Of a stretch of 64,000 bases of DNA, positions 48,084 through 56,879 are shown piece after piece. Source of the stretch: Chitinophagaceae bacterium (GTDB lineage: Bacteria; Bacteroidota; Bacteroidia; Chitinophagales; Chitinophagaceae); assembly GCA_016703625.1 (NCBI GenBank), contig JADJBP010000002.1:124001-188000 (forward strand), in the 5' to 3' direction. Each line of letters opens with the position of its first letter. Within the stretch, counting starts at the first letter, position 1. The notes beneath the pieces are model-generated. The model was not told the origin of the DNA and did not search any database. It saw only the letters and a program-made list of their open reading frames with translations. A program made the position numbers and the translations under genes.

Positions 48084-48910
48084 TCAGTCCGACATTACAA
48101 ACTTTACAGGAATGGTATAATACACAGATACATTTTCTCCCCTTGCTTTACCGGGCTGCCAGTCAGGCATTTTTTTCAATACCCTGATCACTTCTTTATT
48201 ATAGATCTCACCTCCGTCAAAAACGGTTGTGAAACTTTGCAGTTTACCATTATATCCAACTACAAACCTTATTCTTACATTAATGGTTTCCCCGTTTTCC
48301 AAATCGTAAGGATTCTTTAAATTCCTTTCCAGGAAATTCTTTAATGCATCCATGCCACCGGGAAAAGCCGGAGGTACATCCACGGCATCCAGGTCCATTG
48401 GTATGGTTACATCAATTTTGTGGTATTATTACCGGGTTCTGCATTCCCGTTACCGGGTTTTACAGGTTCCACCAAAACAGTTCCGGGTTGGGCATGATCA
48501 ATATTTTTTGTACCGATCACATCTGTTGGCAACAATGTTACAATACTATTGGTCTTCTCCTTATTCGAAACGATCAAAATTGAACTTGTGAGGATCTTTT
48601 GATTAAAAGGTTTCGCGGCTTCTGCAACCGGTTTTTCCATTTCCCGTTTAATGACCGGCTTCTCCGGTTCAATGAAAACATCTTTTAAGATTATTTCAGG
48701 AAATGGAAAATCAGTTTTGATCATCGTACTTTCTTTTTTAGGCAATATTGTAAAAACCAGGAATACTGCCGCTGTAATTGCCATAAAGAAAAGGGCATTT
48801 TTAATCCGGGTTGGATAAAATTTACGCAGTTCATATGCGCCGTATGCTTTATTACGGTTTTCAAAAATGATATCAAGGATATCCGTTTTCAAAATTTGAT
48901 TCCTGTTCAT
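48084..48910 (-). CDS. Energy transducer TonB, second copy (frameshifted)
   Basis: 275 residues after repair. It starts like the other TonB (ILKTDILDIIFENRNKAYGA, YELRKFYPTRIKNALFFMAI with the membrane helix) and has a Pro/Lys spacer (PEKPVIKREMEKPVAEAAKP). The TonB C-terminal domain follows (VPPAFPGGMDALKNFLERNL; RIRFVVGYNGKL; VIRVLKKMPDWQPGKARGEN). The break is in the T4 run at 48416-48419 (A4 in sense); one base gives TKIDVTIPMDLDAVD and joins both frames. No exbB/exbD is adjacent, so it probably uses the motor encoded at 26.3-28.5 kb. Confidence 0.9.
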
Positions 48911-48996
48911 GTTGGTTGGTTTTGAGTTAAAAAATAAAAGTCAAAACCGGCGCCGTGTTCAGCTATATGATGTGATTGCTTGCAGATTCCATAAAC

Positions 48997-49086
48997 CAAT
49001 AGGCAACTGGCAATGGTATGACATCAACCAGTAAAAGCTTCACCTTTGCCTATTGCCAATTGCTTATTGCCTGTTGCCAATTATCT
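48997..49086. repeat. TTGCCAATTGC-type degenerate inverted repeat, copy 3
   Basis: Left arm CAATAGGCAACTGGCAATGG (48998-49017), spacer of ~27 bases, right arm (49046-49083) TTGCCTATTGCCAATTGC, TTATTGCCTGTTGCCAATTA. The right arm contains four TTGCC/TTGCT words about 7 bases apart and supplies the -33 box of the promoter downstream. Confidence 0.65.
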
Positions 49087-49089
49087 TTG
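49059..49089 (+). promoter_or_regulatory. Predicted promoter of the LMW-PTP gene, with -33 box inside a repeat
   Basis: ATTG (49059-49062), 19 bases, TATCTTTG (49082-49089): an exact Bacteroidota promoter. The ATG follows after only CAGC, so the mRNA would be leaderless or nearly so. The -33 box belongs to the TTGCC-type repeat. Confidence 0.5.
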
Positions 49090-49093
49090 CAGC

Positions 49094-49552
49094 ATGAAGA
49101 TTTTAATGGTATGCCTGGGCAATATTTGCCGCAGCCCGCTTGCCGAGGGCATTTTACAGGATAAAGCTGTAAAAGCCGGGTTGAACTGGCAGGTGGAAAG
49201 CGCCGGAACAAATGGTTACCATACCGGTGAGCCGCCACACCATTTAAGTATTAAGATTGCCCAAAAAAACGGGATCGATATCAGTCAACAGAGAAGCCGA
49301 ATATTTACTGCATCCGATTTTGAGGATTATGATGTAATTTATGCCATGGCAACAGATGTACTGGAAGATATGAAACGGATCGGCAGGCATCATTTCGATT
49401 CAAAAAAAGTAAGTTTGTTTTTAAATGAACAATACCCGGGGGAAGACCGGGAAGTGCCCGACCCCTGGAGCGGACCGGAAAGCGGTTACCACGAAGCATT
49501 TGAAATTATTAACAGCAATTGCGAGTACATTATTGAAAAATATACAAAATAA
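49094..49552 (+). CDS. Low-molecular-weight protein-tyrosine phosphatase
   Basis: 152-residue LMW-PTP. The P-loop is VCLGNICRSPLAEG (Cys7-x5-Arg13), and the acid/base Asp lies in EVPDPWSG. Other fits are VESAGTNGYHTGEPPHH and DYDVIYAMATDVLEDMKRIG. Such enzymes dephosphorylate tyrosine kinases of exopolysaccharide systems or free phosphotyrosine; no kinase gene is near. The ATG at 49094 starts the P-loop strand. The open frame extends 16 codons upstream, but those codons are the repeat. Next gene hisS is 27 bases downstream. Confidence 0.93.
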   Translation: MKILMVCLGNICRSPLAEGILQDKAVKAGLNWQVESAGTNGYHTGEPPHHLSIKIAQKNGIDISQQRSRIFTASDFEDYDVIYAMATDVLEDMKRIGRHHFDSKKVSLFLNEQYPGEDREVPDPWSGPESGYHEAFEIINSNCEYIIEKYTK

Positions 49553-49579
49553 GAACGCAGGAATCACCACTAACTACGC

Positions 49580-50948
49580 ATGAACAAAAAACCAACTTTA
49601 CCACAGGGCACCAGGGATTTTCCGGCAGAAGTTGTCCGGAGGCGGAATTATATTTTTTCTGTAATCCGCAATGTATTTGAATTGTACAGCTTTCAGCCGC
49701 TGGAAACGCCCGCAATGGAAAATTTAGAGACACTGACGGGTAAATATGGCGAAGAAGGTGATAAACTTATTTTTAAAATACTGAACAACGGTATCAACAA
49801 CGAAAAAATATTGAAAGATCCAAAGCCGGATTTCAAAAATTGCTGGAAGGGAAAAGCAGCAGTGATATTACCGAACGGGCCCTGAAATATGATCTTACCA
49901 TTCCCTTTGCCCGTTTTGTGGCCATGAACCACAACCAGCTGACTTTCCCGTTCAGGCGTTACCAGGTACAACCCGTTTGGCGGGCCGACCGCCCCCAAAA
50001 AGGCCGCTACCGGGAGTTTACACAATGCGATGCGGATGTGGTAGGCAGCCTTTCGTTACTGAACGAAGTGGAACTGGCCAATATTTACCACGCAGTTTTT
50101 GTTGAACTTGGTTTAACAAAATATGAATTAAAAATAAACAGCCGTAAGATCTTAGCTGCCCTTGCTGAATTGTGCGGCGGGGCCGATAAGTTGACAGACA
50201 TTACTATTGCCATTGATAAACTGGATAAGATAGGGCCCGAAAAAGTGAAAGAAGAATTACTACAACGCGGGTTGAATAATGAACAGGTTAATATTATTGA
50301 AAGCTACCTGAACATAACGGGTACCAATGAAGAAAAACTGGCCATGGCAAGATCTTTAACTGGATCCATTGAAATTGGGAAACAGGGCATTGATGAAGTG
50401 GAGTTTTTTATTCCTGCATGCAAAAATACAAACCTTGCCATTGATTTTACTTTGGCCCGGGGATTAAATTATTATACCGGAATTATTTTGAAGCCAAAGC
50501 ACCTGCTGAAGTAATGATGGGCAGCATTGGCGGTGGCGGCCGGTATGATGACCTTACCGGTTTGTTCGGCGTACCGAATATACCCGGTGTTGGTATCAGC
50601 TTTGGTGTAGACAGGATCTATGATGTACTGGAAGAATTGAATTTGTTTCCCGAAAACCTGCAGGTGAGTACAAAGGCTTTGTTCTTTAATATGGGAGAAC
50701 CGGAAAGCAATGTTGCATTTGGCATCATGCAACAATTGCGCGGCAGTGGTATTGCCTGTGAACTGTATCACGAAGCCGTTAAAATAAACAAACAGTTTAC
50801 GTATGCCGAAAAGAAAAATATTCCTTTTGTGATCATTATCGGCAGCAAGGAAATTGAAGAAAAAAACTGCGCTGTTAAAAATTTAGCGACCGGTAAACAG
50901 GAAATTGTGCCTTTTGAAAAACTGGCAGACTATTTTAAAAATTTATAA
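49580..50948 (+). CDS. hisS: Histidine-tRNA ligase (two frameshifts)
   Basis: Class II aminoacyl-tRNA synthetase, 456 residues after repair. PTLPQGTRDFPAEVVRRRNY (start), LETPAMENLETLTGKYGEEG (motif 1 region), FRRYQVQPVWRADRPQKGRY with REFTQCDADVVG (motif 2), the histidine motif GLNYYTGIIFEA, GGGGRYDDLTGLFG (HisB-type) and GVGISFGVDRIYDVLEEL (motif 3); then the anticodon-binding domain. The frame breaks at the A5 run 49835-49839 and at the T4 run 50486-50489; one base added at each gives a single frame. Its last six bases overlap the convergent thiolase gene. Confidence 0.96.
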
Positions 50949-52136
50949 CCCTTCATAAATAATTGCTGAACCCTGTCCTACACCAACACACATGGTGGCC
51001 AGTCCGTATCTTGCCTTACGCCTTTTCATTTCATATAACAAAGTGGTAGATATACGCACTCCGCTGCAACCCAATGGATGCCCCAAAGCAATAGCGCCGC
51101 CATTTACATTCACTTTCTCCAGGTCAAGCCCCAGGTCATGAATACAGGCAATGGATTGAGATGCAAAAGCTTCATTTAGTTCTATCAGGCCGAGGTCGGC
51201 AACCTGCAGTCCGGCTCTTTCCAAAGCTTTTTGGGTTGCAGGCACCGGGCCAATGCCCATAATGGCAGGATCAACACCGGCAACAGCCATGCTCACAATT
51301 CTTGCCATCGGCTGCAGCCCGTATTTTTTTACTGCGTCTTCGCTTGCCAGTAACATGGCAGCTGCTCCGTCATTAATACCGCTGCTGTTGCCTGCGGTAA
51401 CCGTTCCGTCTTTTGTAAAAGCTGGTTTTAACTGTCCCAGTTTTTCGAGGCTTGATAAACGCGGGTGTTCATCTTTATCAAAATCAAAAACTTCTTTACC
51501 TACCTGAACCTGCACCGGCGTGATCTCAGCGGGCCATTTATGCCCGGCCAGGGCACGCTCATATTTTTGCTGGCTTGCAAATGCGAATTCATCCTGTGCA
51601 TGCCGGCTGATGTTCCAGCGCTTTGCTATATTTTCTGCGGTTTCGCCCATGGTATAGGGATAGTACATTTCGGCCAGCCTTTTATTTACAAAACGCCAGC
51701 CCATGGTGGTATCCACCACCTGCGGATCCCGGGCAAAGGCACTGGTACTTTTAGGCATTACAAAGGGTGCCCTGCTCATACTTTCCACACCACAGGCGAT
51801 CAGCAGTTCACCGTCGCCACAGGCAATGGCCCTGGCAGCATCCATAACCGCCTGCAATCCACTGGCGCATAAACGGTTTACCGTGTTACCGGCAACAGTA
51901 GGCGGTAAACCAGCCAGCAATGCCGCCATGCGGGCCACGTTCCTGTTATCTTCGCCGCTTTGGTTAGCCGCACCGGCTATCACATCTTCAATGGCATTAA
52001 TATCAATGGTTGCATTTCTTTTGACCAACACGCTGATCACATGGGCCAACAGATCATCCGGCCTGGTGTTGCTTAATGCTCCGCCATATTTTCCAATAGG
52101 CGTTCTTATGGCATCTATTACATAAACTGTTTGCAT
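50943..52136 (-). CDS. pcaF: Acetyl-CoA acyltransferase, 3-oxoadipyl-CoA thiolase-like
   Basis: 397-residue thiolase. The active-site Cys90 is in NTVNRLCASGLQAVMDAARA; GGAIALGHPLGCSGVR holds the His, and TMCVGVGQGSAIIYEG the second Cys. VIDAIRTPIGKYGGALSNTR, AANQSGEDNRNVARMAALLA and VESMSRAPFVMPKSTSAFAR are very close to PcaF-type 3-oxoadipyl-CoA thiolases, which release acetyl-CoA and succinyl-CoA from beta-ketoadipyl-CoA. A general beta-oxidation or acetoacetyl-CoA role is also possible, as no pca or paa gene is next to it. Tail-to-tail with hisS. Confidence 0.88.
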   Translation of the reverse strand: MQTVYVIDAIRTPIGKYGGALSNTRPDDLLAHVISVLVKRNATIDINAIEDVIAGAANQSGEDNRNVARMAALLAGLPPTVAGNTVNRLCASGLQAVMDAARAIACGDGELLIACGVESMSRAPFVMPKSTSAFARDPQVVDTTMGWRFVNKRLAEMYYPYTMGETAENIAKRWNISRHAQDEFAFASQQKYERALAGHKWPAEITPVQVQVGKEVFDFDKDEHPRLSSLEKLGQLKPAFTKDGTVTAGNSSGINDGAAAMLLASEDAVKKYGLQPMARIVSMAVAGVDPAIMGIGPVPATQKALERAGLQVADLGLIELNEAFASQSIACIHDLGLDLEKVNVNGGAIALGHPLGCSGVRISTTLLYEMKRRKARYGLATMCVGVGQGSAIIYEGL

Positions 52137-52523
52137 ATTATTCTGCTGTTTGGGGGCTTATAACCTGCACAAAGAACGTAAATACTGACAAATCTGCGAA
52201 ATTGTAATATTTACGGGTTTTTGTAAGAAAATACTGATTCAAAACCAAAAGGGCCCGAAAGGGAAAATTTTTTTAACAAAAACAAAAACCAAAAAAACAG
52301 ATAATAATTGCCTAAAGAACATAACATATAAATTTTTTTTCCTGATACCGGTTAATCACACGATAATAGTATGGAAAAAAATGTGCAAATTTCCGGGTAA
52401 ATGTAATTTATCGAGGTAGTTATTTTTTCTGTCTGAATACCGGGGCAGCTGCATTTATATAATAGATATTAAGGCACATAATAAACCCAAAACAAGTTTC
52501 AACTTTTCGTCCATTTCCAAAAA
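52137..52523. other. Intergenic region without recognisable gene
   Basis: 387 AT-rich bases between the thiolase start and the end of the sugar dehydrogenase, both on the minus strand. It holds many A- and T-runs and one short GGGCCC. I see no open frame with a family match, hairpin terminator or repeat of the kinds found elsewhere in the window. It presumably includes the thiolase promoter, which I could not place with confidence. Confidence 0.5.
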
Positions 52524-53639
52524 TTATGGTTTGGAAATTTCTATCAATAGATCCCCATTACCCCCGTTGCCGGTGCATAGGTAAACCCTGCCGGCCGGCG
52601 AAATACAAATATCCCGCAGGCGGCCAAACCTGTTCTTAAAATATGTTTGTTGTGCAACCACCGATAAACCATTGCTGCTTAATGTGAGTACCCTTAAACT
52701 GGCATCTTTTAAAGTACACATCAATAAACTGTTTTGCCAGGCCGGTATCAGGCTGCCGTTGTAATAGTCCATGCCACAAACAGCGATGGTACTGCCACCA
52801 CTGCTCCAGATGGGTTCCTTAACATTATTGGCAGTACAAAATGTGATTTCTGCAGGTTGGTTACAGGGACCGTTAACAGATGGCCAGCCATAGTTCCGGT
52901 TGCTTTCAATGATATTTACCTCATCTTCAATGCTGGGACCGTGTTCGCTGGCATACATGATCCCGTTTGCCACTACAAGCCCCTGCGGATTGCGGTGGCC
53001 AAAACTCCATACTGCAGAACCAGGATTTGGATTATCAGCAGGAATGCTTCCATCCAGGTTAAAGCGCAATACTTTTCCCGAAAGGGATGATATGCTTTGG
53101 GCATTTGCCTGAACAGCCGCATCTCCCGTTGTCATATAAATTTTTGGGGTTGCTTCATTGCTGATCCAAAGCCTCGACCCGTTGTGAATGCCTGAAGCCG
53201 GGATATCCTGTATTAAAGTACTTACCGGCTGAATACTGTTATTTTCAAATTTCATTTGCACCAGTTTTTCCCGGTAGTTGCTGCCGTTGTTATAATTATA
53301 TACCACATAAAACAATCCATTCGTTAAAAAAGCCGGATGCTGAACCATTCCCAATAAACCGCCTTCACCATTACTAACTACTTCAGAAATTGACACTGAA
53401 AAAATAATATCCCCTGTCCTTGGGTCAACCTTACTGATCTTCCCTCCTCTTTCTGTCATCCAGATATGATCATCTTTGCCCCATAAGATCTCCCAGGGGA
53501 AATTTAATCCGCTTTTAATGGTTCTTACAGAATCAGTTGGCCAATCATCCGGAGCATTTGTTTTCACTTTTGCACGGCATTGAGTGCAACATATTGAAAA
53601 TAAGATCCCGGCTATGAACAAGAGATGATAAATACGCAT
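52524..53639 (-). CDS. PQQ-dependent sugar dehydrogenase (soluble aldose dehydrogenase type)
   Basis: 371-residue exported beta-propeller enzyme. Signal sequence MRIYHLLFIAGILFSICC; then LNFPWEILWGKDDHIWMTER, the conserved EGGLLGMVQHPAF, NYREKLVQMKFENNS, HNGSRLWISNEATPKIYMTT, GKVLRFNLDGSIPADNP, FGHRNPQGLV and MYASEHGPSIEDEVNIIESN, then NYGWPSVNG. These are the hallmarks of the glucose/sorbosone dehydrogenase family. It oxidises sugars in the periplasm with PQQ as cofactor. The ATG at 53639 is chosen because it begins the signal peptide. No PQQ synthesis gene is near. Confidence 0.9.
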   Translation of the reverse strand: MRIYHLLFIAGILFSICCTQCRAKVKTNAPDDWPTDSVRTIKSGLNFPWEILWGKDDHIWMTERGGKISKVDPRTGDIIFSVSISEVVSNGEGGLLGMVQHPAFLTNGLFYVVYNYNNGSNYREKLVQMKFENNSIQPVSTLIQDIPASGIHNGSRLWISNEATPKIYMTTGDAAVQANAQSISSLSGKVLRFNLDGSIPADNPNPGSAVWSFGHRNPQGLVVANGIMYASEHGPSIEDEVNIIESNRNYGWPSVNGPCNQPAEITFCTANNVKEPIWSSGGSTIAVCGMDYYNGSLIPAWQNSLLMCTLKDASLRVLTLSSNGLSVVAQQTYFKNRFGRLRDICISPAGRVYLCTGNGGNGDLLIEISKP

Positions 53640-53735
53640 AGTTGCATGTTTATTTTCAGGCAGCAAATTTTTAGCCAAAATTGCCTTTCCCGGTGACTGA
53701 ATGTATATAATTAATGAAAATAGCCACCCCCTCAG

Positions 53736-53743
53736 TACCTTTG
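53736..53743 (+). promoter_or_regulatory. Predicted -7 box of rlmN
   Basis: TACCTTTG (consensus TAnnTTTG) followed by CAGG and the rlmN ATG at 53748. This is the same spacing as at the LMW-PTP gene and suggests a leaderless mRNA. No clear TTG is found 19 bases upstream. Confidence 0.35.
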
Positions 53744-53747
53744 CAGG

Positions 53748-54794
53748 ATGACCGGATTAAAAAACATACGTACCTTAAGCCTGGTAGAGTTAAAGGAATA
53801 TTTTGAATCCATCGGGGATAAAAAATTCAGGGCCATTCAAACCTATGAATGGATCTGGAAGAAAAGCGCTCAAAGTTTCGATGATATGAGCAACCTGTCG
53901 AAGGAACTGCGTACCAAACTGTCAGAAAACTTTTCATTACCGGCCATTACCGTTGATACCAACCAGGTTAGCGGCGATGGAACGGTTAAATCGAGGTTTA
54001 AAACATTTGACGGACACTATGTTGAAGGCGTTCTGATCCCAACAGAAAAAAGATGGACTGCCTGTGTGTCATCGCAAATTGGCTGCAGCCTGAGCTGTAA
54101 ATTCTGTGCAACCGGTTATATGGACCGTAAACGTAACCTCAACTTTGATGAAATTTACGACCAGGTGGCATTGCTGAACCAGCAAAGTGAAAAAGTATAT
54201 GGCAGCAAACTTACCAACATCGTTTTTATGGGTATGGGCGAACCCCTGCTTAATTATAAAAATGTATTGCAGGCGATCGATAAGATCACATCCAACGATG
54301 GCATGGGCATAAGCCCGAAAAGGATCACCGTTTCAACTGCCGGTGTTGCCAAACAGATCAGGCAGCTGGGCGATGATAAAGTGAAATTCAACCTTGCCCT
54401 TTCCTTACATGCGGCTACGGATAAAAAAAGGGATGCCATTATGCCCATTAATGAAAGCAACAGCATTGAAGTGCTGGTGGAAGCGCTGAATTATTTTTAC
54501 AACCAGACTAAAAACGACATTACTTTAGAATACATTTTATTTAAAGATGTAAATGACAGCATACAGGATGCCGAAGACCTGATAAAGATCTACCGGCAGA
54601 TCCCTACCCACCTGATCAATGTGATCGAATATAACCCCATCGACAAAGCCTCTTTTTCCAAACCGGATGAAGATACTACCCAGCAGTTTACAGATTATCT
54701 CGCCAAACACCGGGTGAATGTAAGGTTGAGAAGAAGCCGGGGTAAGGATATAGATGCAGCCTGCGGGCAGCTGGCGAATAAAAAGTCTGTTTAA
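53748..54794 (+). CDS. rlmN: Dual-specificity 23S rRNA (A2503)/tRNA (A37) methyltransferase RlmN
   Basis: 348-residue radical-SAM enzyme. The radical-SAM motif is GCSLSCKFCATG (Cys113, Cys117, Cys120). The methyl-carrying catalytic Cys is near the end in DIDAACGQLA (about residue 339). Other fits are the N-terminal helical domain (KFRAIQTYEWIWKKSAQSFD), TNIVFMGMGEPLLNYKNVLQ and KFNLALSLHAATDKKRDAIM. It methylates C2 of A2503 in 23S rRNA and A37 in some tRNAs. Standard length. Confidence 0.97.
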   Translation: MTGLKNIRTLSLVELKEYFESIGDKKFRAIQTYEWIWKKSAQSFDDMSNLSKELRTKLSENFSLPAITVDTNQVSGDGTVKSRFKTFDGHYVEGVLIPTEKRWTACVSSQIGCSLSCKFCATGYMDRKRNLNFDEIYDQVALLNQQSEKVYGSKLTNIVFMGMGEPLLNYKNVLQAIDKITSNDGMGISPKRITVSTAGVAKQIRQLGDDKVKFNLALSLHAATDKKRDAIMPINESNSIEVLVEALNYFYNQTKNDITLEYILFKDVNDSIQDAEDLIKIYRQIPTHLINVIEYNPIDKASFSKPDEDTTQQFTDYLAKHRVNVRLRRSRGKDIDAACGQLANKKSV

Positions 54795-54869
54795 CATTTT
54801 ATTACCGTTTTGTTTTAAACCCGGCAATCCTTTACCGGTCATATACATGTACAATTAAAAAAAACAGAC

Positions 54870-55490
54870 ATGAAAAAATTATTAATTCCCCTGATTGCCA
54901 TATTTGCATTGACCGTTACAGCAAATGCACAGGGTAAAATGGGTAAAAGAGGTCATCACGGGCAACACCAGAAAGGCATGATGGCAAATCAGTTGAATTT
55001 TTCTGATGATCAGAAAAAGCAGGCTGCAGTAATTAACGAAGATTTCCGAAAACAAATGCAGGATCTTAATAAACAGGAGAACATTACTGTTAAGGAAATG
55101 CGCAGCCGGAAATCTGCGATCCTTAAAGACAAAAAAGCCAGGATGGATGGTTTGTTAACAGCCGAACAAAAAACAAAAATGGCTGATATGAAAGCAGCCA
55201 AAAAGTTAAAAAATGAAGAACGCAGCGCTCAACAGCTTGCTAAAATGAAGACGAACCTCGATCTGACAGATGCACAGGTATCACAGCTTAAGGCACAGCG
55301 GTCGGAAATGCAGGCAAAGTCTGAAAAGATCAGGAATAACCAATCCCTGAGCATGGAACAGAAGAAAGCGCAGATGATGGCTTTAAAAGCTGAAGCAAAA
55401 GAGCAGCATAATAAAATATTTACGGCTGATCAATTGAAGAAGAAAGAAGAGATGAGGAAAAACCGTGGAAACAGATCTAAGATCAAATAA
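54870..55490 (+). CDS. Secreted helical Spy/CpxP-like protein
   Basis: 206 residues. A signal peptide (MKKLLIPLIAIFALTVTANA) is followed by a His/Gly/Lys-rich start (GKRGHHGQHQKGMMANQLNF) and an all-helical, Lys/Gln/Met-rich body with two units of similar form: LNFSDDQKKQAAVINEDF with LLTAEQKTKMADMKAAKKL, and LDLTDAQVSQLKAQRSEM with IFTADQLKKKEEMRK. The LTxxQ-type motifs recall the Spy/CpxP periplasmic chaperones and the DUF4890 group in Bacteroidota. Function beyond that is not clear. A terminator follows. Confidence 0.75.
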   Translation: MKKLLIPLIAIFALTVTANAQGKMGKRGHHGQHQKGMMANQLNFSDDQKKQAAVINEDFRKQMQDLNKQENITVKEMRSRKSAILKDKKARMDGLLTAEQKTKMADMKAAKKLKNEERSAQQLAKMKTNLDLTDAQVSQLKAQRSEMQAKSEKIRNNQSLSMEQKKAQMMALKAEAKEQHNKIFTADQLKKKEEMRKNRGNRSKIK

Positions 55491-55513
55491 CTAATAGTAC
55501 CCTAAACCCCAAG

Positions 55514-55541
55514 GACGCTCTTTTCAGGAGCGTCTTTTTTT
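55514..55541 (+). terminator. Rho-independent terminator
   Basis: GACGCTC (55514-55520), loop TTTTCAG, GAGCGTC (55528-55534), then seven T. It follows the Spy-like gene. Confidence 0.9.
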
Positions 55542-55554
55542 GTGCCAAACGTAC

Positions 55555-55634
55555 TGTCATGTCGACGACAGGAGACATCTGGTATAGTAAACAAATAGAA
55601 TTCGATCCCGATCGCTATCGGGATCGAAATGACA
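55555..55634. repeat. 80-base palindromic element with TGTCAT ends
   Basis: Outer arms TGTCATGTCGA (55555-55565) and TCGAAATGACA (55624-55634) are inverted with one mismatch. Inside the right half is a perfect 11-base-pair hairpin TCGATCCCGAT (55602-55612), loop CGCT, ATCGGGATCGA (55617-55627). It lies between the Spy-like gene and rluB and looks like a non-coding intergenic repeat; no transposase frame is present. Confidence 0.65.
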
Positions 55635-55707
55635 AAACCCATGTGTTCAGTTTCAAACAATTGGTCTACCTTAAGTCAGCCGGAATTACAACTCAAACAA
55701 AAAAACA

Positions 55708-55715
55708 TATCTTTG
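55708..55715 (+). promoter_or_regulatory. Predicted -7 box of rluB
   Basis: TATCTTTG (TAnnTTTG) 39 bases before the rluB ATG. The -33 position 19 bases upstream reads ATTA, a weak match. Confidence 0.35.
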
Positions 55716-55754
55716 CGCCTCACTACTGTTGTAAAACAGCAAAATCCTTCAATA

Positions 55755-56876
55755 ATGAGCCAGTCAGCTTTCCAGAAATTTCAGCAAAAAAAGAAAAACA
55801 GTGTAGTTAAGGAAGAGTTCCGCCAGGAAAAGAAAAAGTACCGTAAGGAACGGAATGCTTTTTTTGACAAGAAAAAGGAAGAAGAATACCAGGCCAGGCA
55901 GGCAAAAAAAGGCGGAATGGCTGCTAAAGCTGCCGACAATGCAAAAGGAAAAAGTAAATTGGCAATAGGCAATGTGCAATTGGCAAATGAAACTGATTTA
56001 TCAAAAACCGGCAACCGTCCTACCGGACAGGCAGGTATAAAATCTAAAGACAGCAAAGAAGCCGTAAGTACAAAACCCCGTGGAGCTGCAAAAACTCCAC
56101 ATCAAAAATCTGCCAAGGCAGCAGCAGCAAATGACAATGCCCCTACCGGCATTATGCCGTTGAATAAATTTATGGCTCATTGCGGTGTATGCAGCCGCCG
56201 GGATGCGGTTGAATATATAAATGCGGGTAAAGTAAAAGTAAACGGTGAAGTTGTAAAAGAACCGGGGTATAAAGTGCAGCAAACGGATGAAGTGGTGTAC
56301 AACACAAAAAAGTTATTTGTAACCAAAAACCTGGTTTATATCTTATTGAATAAACCAAAAGATTATATTACCACAACCGATGATCCGCAGGGAAGGAAAA
56401 CAGTTTTGCAACTGATCAAACAGGCTACCACTGAACGGGTTTACCCGATCGGCAGGCTCGACAGGAATACATCAGGTGTTTTGTTACTCACCAATGATGG
56501 CGACCTCACACAAAAACTTTCACACCCCAGCTACGAAATAAAAAAGATCTACGAAGTAAAGCTGGATAAGCCACTCACAAAAGCCGACTTTGATAAAATT
56601 GTAAATGGCCTGAAACTGGAAGACGGTGAGATACAGATAGACAGCCTGGCTTATGCCGACAGCAAAGACAAATCCATCATCGGCATTGAACTGCACAGTG
56701 GCCGCAACCGCATTGTGCGCCGCATATTTGAACACCTGGGTTATGATGTAAAGGGCCTCGACAGGGTGATGTATGCCAACCTTACCAAGAAAAATGTAGA
56801 ACGCAGCAAATGGCGTTACTTAAGTGAAAAAGAGATCCGCCTGTTGAAATACATGAATACTGCCAAAAAGAAATAA
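55755..56876 (+). CDS. 23S rRNA pseudouridine synthase, RluB/RsuA family, with long basic N-terminal extension
   Basis: 373 residues. Residues 1-135 are a low-complexity, Lys/Gln/Ala-rich extension (FQQKKKNSVVKEEFRQEKKK). Then an S4 RNA-binding domain (MPLNKFMAHCGVCSRRDAVE, INAGKVKVNGEVV) and the catalytic domain with YPIGRLDRNTSGVLLLTNDG (catalytic Asp), IELHSGRNRIVRRIFEHLGY and LDRVMYANLT follow, as in RluB. The ATG at 55755 starts MSQSAFQKF; a longer open frame upstream is not supported. Within the extension, residues about 68-80 (KLAIGNVQLANE) are encoded by a TTGCC-type repeat (55957-55990). rluA-like synthase follows within 3 bases. Confidence 0.92.
   Translation: MSQSAFQKFQQKKKNSVVKEEFRQEKKKYRKERNAFFDKKKEEEYQARQAKKGGMAAKAADNAKGKSKLAIGNVQLANETDLSKTGNRPTGQAGIKSKDSKEAVSTKPRGAAKTPHQKSAKAAAANDNAPTGIMPLNKFMAHCGVCSRRDAVEYINAGKVKVNGEVVKEPGYKVQQTDEVVYNTKKLFVTKNLVYILLNKPKDYITTTDDPQGRKTVLQLIKQATTERVYPIGRLDRNTSGVLLLTNDGDLTQKLSHPSYEIKKIYEVKLDKPLTKADFDKIVNGLKLEDGEIQIDSLAYADSKDKSIIGIELHSGRNRIVRRIFEHLGYDVKGLDRVMYANLTKKNVERSKWRYLSEKEIRLLKYMNTAKKK
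55957..55990. repeat. TTGCCAATTGC-type repeat, copy 4, inside rluB coding sequence
   Basis: AAATTGGCAATAGGCAATGT then GCAATTGGCAAATG: the same words, in reverse complement, as the intergenic copies at 6951, 44245 and 48997. It keeps the frame open and encodes KLAIGNVQLANE in the low-complexity extension of the pseudouridine synthase. Confidence 0.6.
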
Positions 56877-56879
56877 GCT

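Noticed and set aside
49046..49093. Longer N terminus (16 extra codons) for the LMW-PTP gene
   Set aside because: The extra codons are the TTGCC repeat and a promoter box; the P-loop strand begins at the ATG at 49094.
52137..52523. Possible small gene or structured RNA in the 387-base gap
   Set aside because: No open frame with a start and family feature, and no stable hairpin that I can see.
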